Positions 60,923 through 64,000 of a stretch of 64,000 bases of DNA are shown here, one piece after another. Source of the stretch: TMED14 sp963925545 (GTDB taxonomy: Bacteria > Bacteroidota > Bacteroidia > Flavobacteriales > Schleiferiaceae); assembly GCA_963925545.1 (NCBI GenBank), contig CAWUSA010000004.1, forward strand, positions 53,154 to 117,153. The letters run 5' to 3'. The translations under genes were made by a program, and so were the position numbers. Position 1 is the first letter of the stretch. Each line of letters starts with the position of its first letter. The notes beneath the pieces are model-generated. The model ran no database searches, was not told the origin of the DNA, and saw only the letters and a program-made list of their open reading frames with translations.

Positions 60923-61480
60923 ATGAATACCTATTCCAAATTGGCCTTAGCTGCAACGTCAGTTCTCTGCCTATCCTTCCAATCCAACGCACAAAATGTG
61001 GACCAACACGATGTGACAGTGACAATTGACGAAGTGGCCTCGCTTCGCGTGGTCGACGCCAATGCCAGCCCATCCAATGGACTCACATTCAACCTAACTG
61101 CCCCCAACACGCCGGGTGCAGCCATTGATATCGTCGCAACCCAAAGTCTCTATTTGCAATACACCTCTGTTCGCGGAACAGCACCTGACAACATCAGAAA
61201 AATCACTGTTGACTTGGTCAGTGGCCTTTTGCCTAATGGGGTAAGCCTGACCTTGGACCCTACAGTCAATGGTATTGGCAGTTGTGGCAATGGTGTGCCC
61301 GTTATTTTGTCCTCAAGCAACAGCAGCGGTGACATCATCACAGACATTGAAAGTGGTTACACAGGGACTGCATCTGGCGATGGCTCAGTCATCGATTACA
61401 GCTTGGCTTATGCCACGGCCAACCTCGATGCATCAACATCCGGTGACATCACCTTGCGCTACACTTTGAGCAACCTTTGA
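60923..61480 (+). CDS. Secreted beta-rich protein, candidate surface subunit
   Basis: 185 residues from MNTYSKLALAATSVLCLSFQSNAQ, a clear signal peptide. The mature part is all-beta in character and rich in Thr, Ser, Asp and Gly (HDVTVTIDEVASLRVVDANA near the start, GTASGDGSVIDYSLAYATAN later) and ends with an alternating strand DITLRYTLSNL. There are one or no conserved cysteines (a single Cys in the mature chain). No family recognised. It is the first gene of a three-gene unit; the next gene begins in its stop codon and encodes a PapD-like protein, so it may be an exported subunit handled by that chaperone. Confidence 0.75.
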   Translation: MNTYSKLALAATSVLCLSFQSNAQNVDQHDVTVTIDEVASLRVVDANASPSNGLTFNLTAPNTPGAAIDIVATQSLYLQYTSVRGTAPDNIRKITVDLVSGLLPNGVSLTLDPTVNGIGSCGNGVPVILSSSNSSGDIITDIESGYTGTASGDGSVIDYSLAYATANLDASTSGDITLRYTLSNL

Positions 61481-62142
61481 TGGCACGCACCTCTTGGCCC
61501 CGCCTTCTAGGTGGGGCCTTGCTAATTCTAGGCAACCAGCCCGATCTCATGGGTCAAATTGCTGTGGTCAATGGATTGATTCATGTGCACCCTGTTAAAC
61601 AGGTAAACCAAGGTGAATTGGTCCTGATCAATCACTCAACTGACAGCGCCTGGGTTTCCTTGACCATGGACTCATTGCTGGGGCAATGGCGTCGATTAAT
61701 CATTCCATCTGAATGGCACCTAGGGCCAGGAGAACGCATCAGCTTGCCCTACCATTGGGCCGGTGGTGACAGCGCCGCGATGGGAACCTTGGTCTATGCT
61801 GAAGGTCACGAACCCCTCAGCATCCTGCACAAGGACGGCTTAACCATTCATCACAGCTTGCGCTTTGCCGTAAGCATCTACCGCGGCCCTGTGATCCCAG
61901 CCACCGACAGGAATTTGTCACTGTCTCTGGACAGTCAACAGGTTCAATTGCGCAATGAGAGTAACGGCTTCTTGGTTGCCAACCTGACATTGAAAAACCA
62001 GGCTGGTCGAGTGATCAGTCGGCACAAGGCATCATTGACCTTGCCCGGCGCTCAACGGTCTTGGCCGCTCAATAACCCTGAGGCTCACAGTGCATGGCTC
62101 ATTGACAGCAAGGGGCGTTCCCTTGCCATGGAACTCAAGTAA
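61480..62142 (+). CDS. PapD-like periplasmic chaperone, divergent
   Basis: 220 residues from the ATG inside the preceding stop (TGATG), with an N-terminal hydrophobic signal ending near DLMGQ. The remainder looks like two Ig-type domains in the order of fimbrial chaperones. First come QGELVLINHSTDSAWVSLTM, EWHLGPGERISLPYHW (compare the usual L-x-P-G-x-x strand), and SLRFAVSIYRGPVIP, in the position of the domain-1 G strand that binds subunits. Then LRNESNGFLVANLTLKNQAG, in the position of the N-x-TPYYV-x-L stretch, and LPGAQRSWPL. The similarity is by pattern only. It is coupled to both neighbours. Confidence 0.6.
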   Translation: MARTSWPRLLGGALLILGNQPDLMGQIAVVNGLIHVHPVKQVNQGELVLINHSTDSAWVSLTMDSLLGQWRRLIIPSEWHLGPGERISLPYHWAGGDSAAMGTLVYAEGHEPLSILHKDGLTIHHSLRFAVSIYRGPVIPATDRNLSLSLDSQQVQLRNESNGFLVANLTLKNQAGRVISRHKASLTLPGAQRSWPLNNPEAHSAWLIDSKGRSLAMELK

Positions 62143-63410
62143 TGCAGACTTGGTCCCTTTTCTTATGGGCAGCGTTGTGGCTGAATGAACAAGGTGGGCA
62201 ACCTTCACAAGGTGGGCGACTCCATGCCAATGGGCATGAGGTTCAATGGGCGTTGCAACCCAACATCGCACAGCGTCATGGTCAACGCAGCCATGTTTCA
62301 TGGTCTGCTGGGCAGCATCGCCTGAGCTGGAAGCGCGGTTACATGGGGCAAGGATTGTATGGTCAAGTTCTTAGCCAGGATGGTGCCTTGCAAGTGGGCC
62401 TGCCAATCCAAGATGGCAAAACAGTCAACAAGCCCGCCCTTCGATGGCTAGGTCACACAAGCCAAGGCCTCACCTTTGTGGATTGGCGATTGGGGGATGT
62501 GCTGCCGCAATCCATCCAATGGCGTGAGGAATCATGGGGTCTTGGGTACATGCGACAAGGTGGATGGAACATGCAGGCAAGCAATGACCACGGTCTCATT
62601 CAAGCCCAATTTTCTCAGCAAGGGCGATTTCAGTTGAAGGCCAGCAATGCGGTGCTTTCTGCTGCTTTTCATGGGCGTCAGCAATGGGAAGGCAGCATGC
62701 TCAGTTTCAATAAAGGTCCTGTCATGTGGCAGTTCAATGAAAGCCACAACCCACAAGGTATGACCTGGTCAACCCATGGTCGAGTTAAGTGGGGCAATGA
62801 TCAGGTATCGCATCACTGGATTAACAGCTCGGCTGGAGCAAGCCACAGCATCCAATGGCAACACAGAAGCAAGGCCGTGAATTGGCACATGCATTGGTCA
62901 ACCGACCCATGGAAACAGGCCATTGGCTTGCAGTTTATTGGCAAGCATCAGGCAAGCATCAACTGGCAGCCCATGGGGTTTTCTGTAAGGGTTCAGCAGA
63001 ATAACCTGTCCTTGATGTGGCAACAAATAGGTGGGAAAAACCTAGCACAGATGACCTGGAACCATCGGATGGCGCAATCGCAAGCACACACTCCCCTTGC
63101 CAACGTTAGATCCGCTGCCAACCTCTGGTTGCTTTGTTCAGGCCCTGTCAAACACCCCATGCTTCCTCTGCTGTTGATTGATCAACAAGGGCGCACTCAC
63201 CGCCTGCATGTAGTGGCACAAAGCAAGCAGCTTAAAACGCACCTGCCACCAGGCAGATACCAAGTGAAAGTGCCTCATCTGATGCCTTCCGGGTGGACTT
63301 ACCTATGCACCCAAACAAGCATCGAACTCGTCGGTGGAAAAAGCAGCCATCTGTTGCTAGACGTGAAGTCTGAATTACCAGATATTCGGTGGGTCAGTCC
63401 AAATGAATGA
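62142..63410 (+). CDS. Predicted outer-membrane barrel, usher-like candidate
   Basis: 422 residues starting in the previous stop (TAATG). After a short signal-like segment the protein is a long run of alternating strands rich in Trp, Gln, His and Ser (VQWALQPNIAQRHGQRSHVS, HRLSWKRGYMGQGLYGQVLS, KAVNWHMHWSTDP, FSVRVQQNNLSLMWQQIG). This suggests an outer-membrane barrel. The last 90 residues form a separate sandwich-like unit (LIDQQGRTHRL, LPPGRYQVKV, SIELVGGKSSHLLLDV). A typical usher has about 800 residues, so this would be half-size. It overlaps the convergent PAP2 gene by 17 bases. Confidence 0.6.
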   Translation: MQTWSLFLWAALWLNEQGGQPSQGGRLHANGHEVQWALQPNIAQRHGQRSHVSWSAGQHRLSWKRGYMGQGLYGQVLSQDGALQVGLPIQDGKTVNKPALRWLGHTSQGLTFVDWRLGDVLPQSIQWREESWGLGYMRQGGWNMQASNDHGLIQAQFSQQGRFQLKASNAVLSAAFHGRQQWEGSMLSFNKGPVMWQFNESHNPQGMTWSTHGRVKWGNDQVSHHWINSSAGASHSIQWQHRSKAVNWHMHWSTDPWKQAIGLQFIGKHQASINWQPMGFSVRVQQNNLSLMWQQIGGKNLAQMTWNHRMAQSQAHTPLANVRSAANLWLLCSGPVKHPMLPLLLIDQQGRTHRLHVVAQSKQLKTHLPPGRYQVKVPHLMPSGWTYLCTQTSIELVGGKSSHLLLDVKSELPDIRWVSPNE

Positions 63411-64000
63411 CAGGCATCATGTAGCCAATCAATGCACCCACGGCATAACCAACGATGACATCACTCGGGAAATGCTCACCCGCCCTGATGCGTTGGTAGC
63501 CTGTGTAGGCAGGTATTATTGCAGTCGTTGCCCACACCCATGGCTTGAGCGGGTGGTCCGGATACTGATCTGCAAGGATTTTTGCCGTGAAAAACAGGTT
63601 GCATGCGCTGACACTGGTATGCCCCGAAAAAAAGGAACGCCTGGCATCTTCATCCATGCGGATTTCCGATGGCACAAGGGCCCCGTAGGCGTATGGCCTG
63701 GCGCGATGCGCCAAGTGCTTGGTCATGTCGGTCAAGGTGCCTGTGACCATATTGGCCTCTGCCCACATCACGCCAATGACAAGAAACTGGTGAAGGTTGT
63801 CTGCATGAAGGCTTGAACTGGCCCCCAGACCTAAAGCGCCGAGCAAAGCAATATCTGACGCCTCAGCAGCTGATGGGCTCCAACGACCCAGGGCGTAGCG
63901 ATCAAAGACAGGAACCTGGCTGGGGTCCAAAGCTTGTAAATCGGATGCGCTGAAGCCTTGCATCTGTGATCGCCATTGCCAGTCCAGACTCAAGCCAATC
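63394..64000 (-). CDS. PAP2-superfamily phosphatase, 5' end outside window
   Basis: Acid-phosphatase-fold membrane-associated phosphatase, often acting on lipid phosphates. The frame stays open to the window edge; a TTG at 63993 is probably not the start. The three catalytic motifs are present: KHLAHRARPYAYG (K-x6-RP), RSFFSGHTSVS (SGH), and the final RIRAGEHFPSDVIVGYAVG with the catalytic histidine and aspartate. The C-terminus is a membrane helix. A decayed copy of its 3' end lies at 60751-60813, on the other side of the three-gene cassette. Confidence 0.88.
   Translation of the reverse strand, partial: IGLSLDWQWRSQMQGFSASDLQALDPSQVPVFDRYALGRWSPSAAEASDIALLGALGLGASSSLHADNLHQFLVIGVMWAEANMVTGTLTDMTKHLAHRARPYAYGALVPSEIRMDEDARRSFFSGHTSVSACNLFFTAKILADQYPDHPLKPWVWATTAIIPAYTGYQRIRAGEHFPSDVIVGYAVGALIGYMMPVIHLD

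Noticed and set aside
1..64000. tRNA, rRNA, CRISPR arrays, insertion sequences, integrases, restriction-modification or phage genes
   Set aside because: Looked for on both strands in gaps and among the proteins; none seen.

Overview
The window looks like the chromosome of a free-living, probably marine, Bacteroidota (Flavobacteriales-like) bacterium. The signs are a SusC/SusD pair, the type IX secretion regulator PorX, a fused LpxC-FabZ, PurS, a TonB/ExbBD set followed by folC, a NhaD Na+/H+ antiporter, and upstream elements of the Bacteroidota -7 type (TAnnTTTG) instead of Shine-Dalgarno sites. G+C is about one half by eye. No tRNA, rRNA, CRISPR array, transposase or integrase was found. Genes are packed very tightly: no gene-free stretch reaches 300 bases, many genes overlap by 1-4 bases, and several convergent pairs overlap by 17-82 bases.

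Layout. 1-2.0 kb: kynureninase (5' end missing) and kynurenine 3-monooxygenase. 2.0-3.6 kb, minus: MlaF/MlaE-type lipid transporter. 3.6-5.4 kb: a 43-residue lipoprotein, purK, purE. 5.4-8.5 kb, minus: LytTR regulator and propeller-type LytS-like sensor kinase. 8.6-10.5 kb: two overlapping genes for predicted envelope proteins. 10.4-12.5 kb, minus: aroA, aroB. 12.6-17.4 kb: proline dehydrogenase, then (minus) a DUF4258-like protein, ald, tsaE and porX. 17.4-23.0 kb: HD phosphohydrolase, lpxD, lpxC-fabZ, lpxA, an ABC ATPase and efp, closed by a terminator. 23.1-27.7 kb, minus: SusD/SusC. 27.9-33.7 kb: surface polysaccharide genes (Wzy-like, Wzz-like, sulfotransferase, Wzx-like flippase, glycosyltransferase). 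33.7-38.4 kb: rnhB, a lipoprotein, a LysM glucosaminidase, hutU. 38.4-46.8 kb: Skp-like lipoprotein, acyl-CoA dehydrogenase, anmK, nhaD, exbB-exbD-tonB, folC, an outer-membrane protein. 46.9-58.1 kb: a secreted protein, then (minus) a YifB/ComM homologue that has lost its ATPase motifs, GT9 glycosyltransferase, DUF4254, dsbD, tilS, pabB, lpd, lnt. 58.2-60.7 kb: pssA, purS, an AcpH-like protein, an acyltransferase, a small cysteine-rich protein. 60.9-63.4 kb: three tightly coupled genes. 63.4-64 kb: PAP2 phosphatase running off the end.

Four observations deserve attention. (1) The last three-gene operon reads as secreted subunit, PapD-like chaperone and half-size outer-membrane barrel, a possible minimal chaperone-usher-type system. 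(2) It is flanked by a direct repeat: a decayed copy of the 3' end of the PAP2 gene. (3) The YifB homologue has replaced both Walker A and Walker B residues. (4) About a dozen genes have a -7-like element ending exactly 4-5 bases before the start codon, including both members of several divergent pairs, which predicts leaderless mRNAs. That pattern was also used here to choose start codons.
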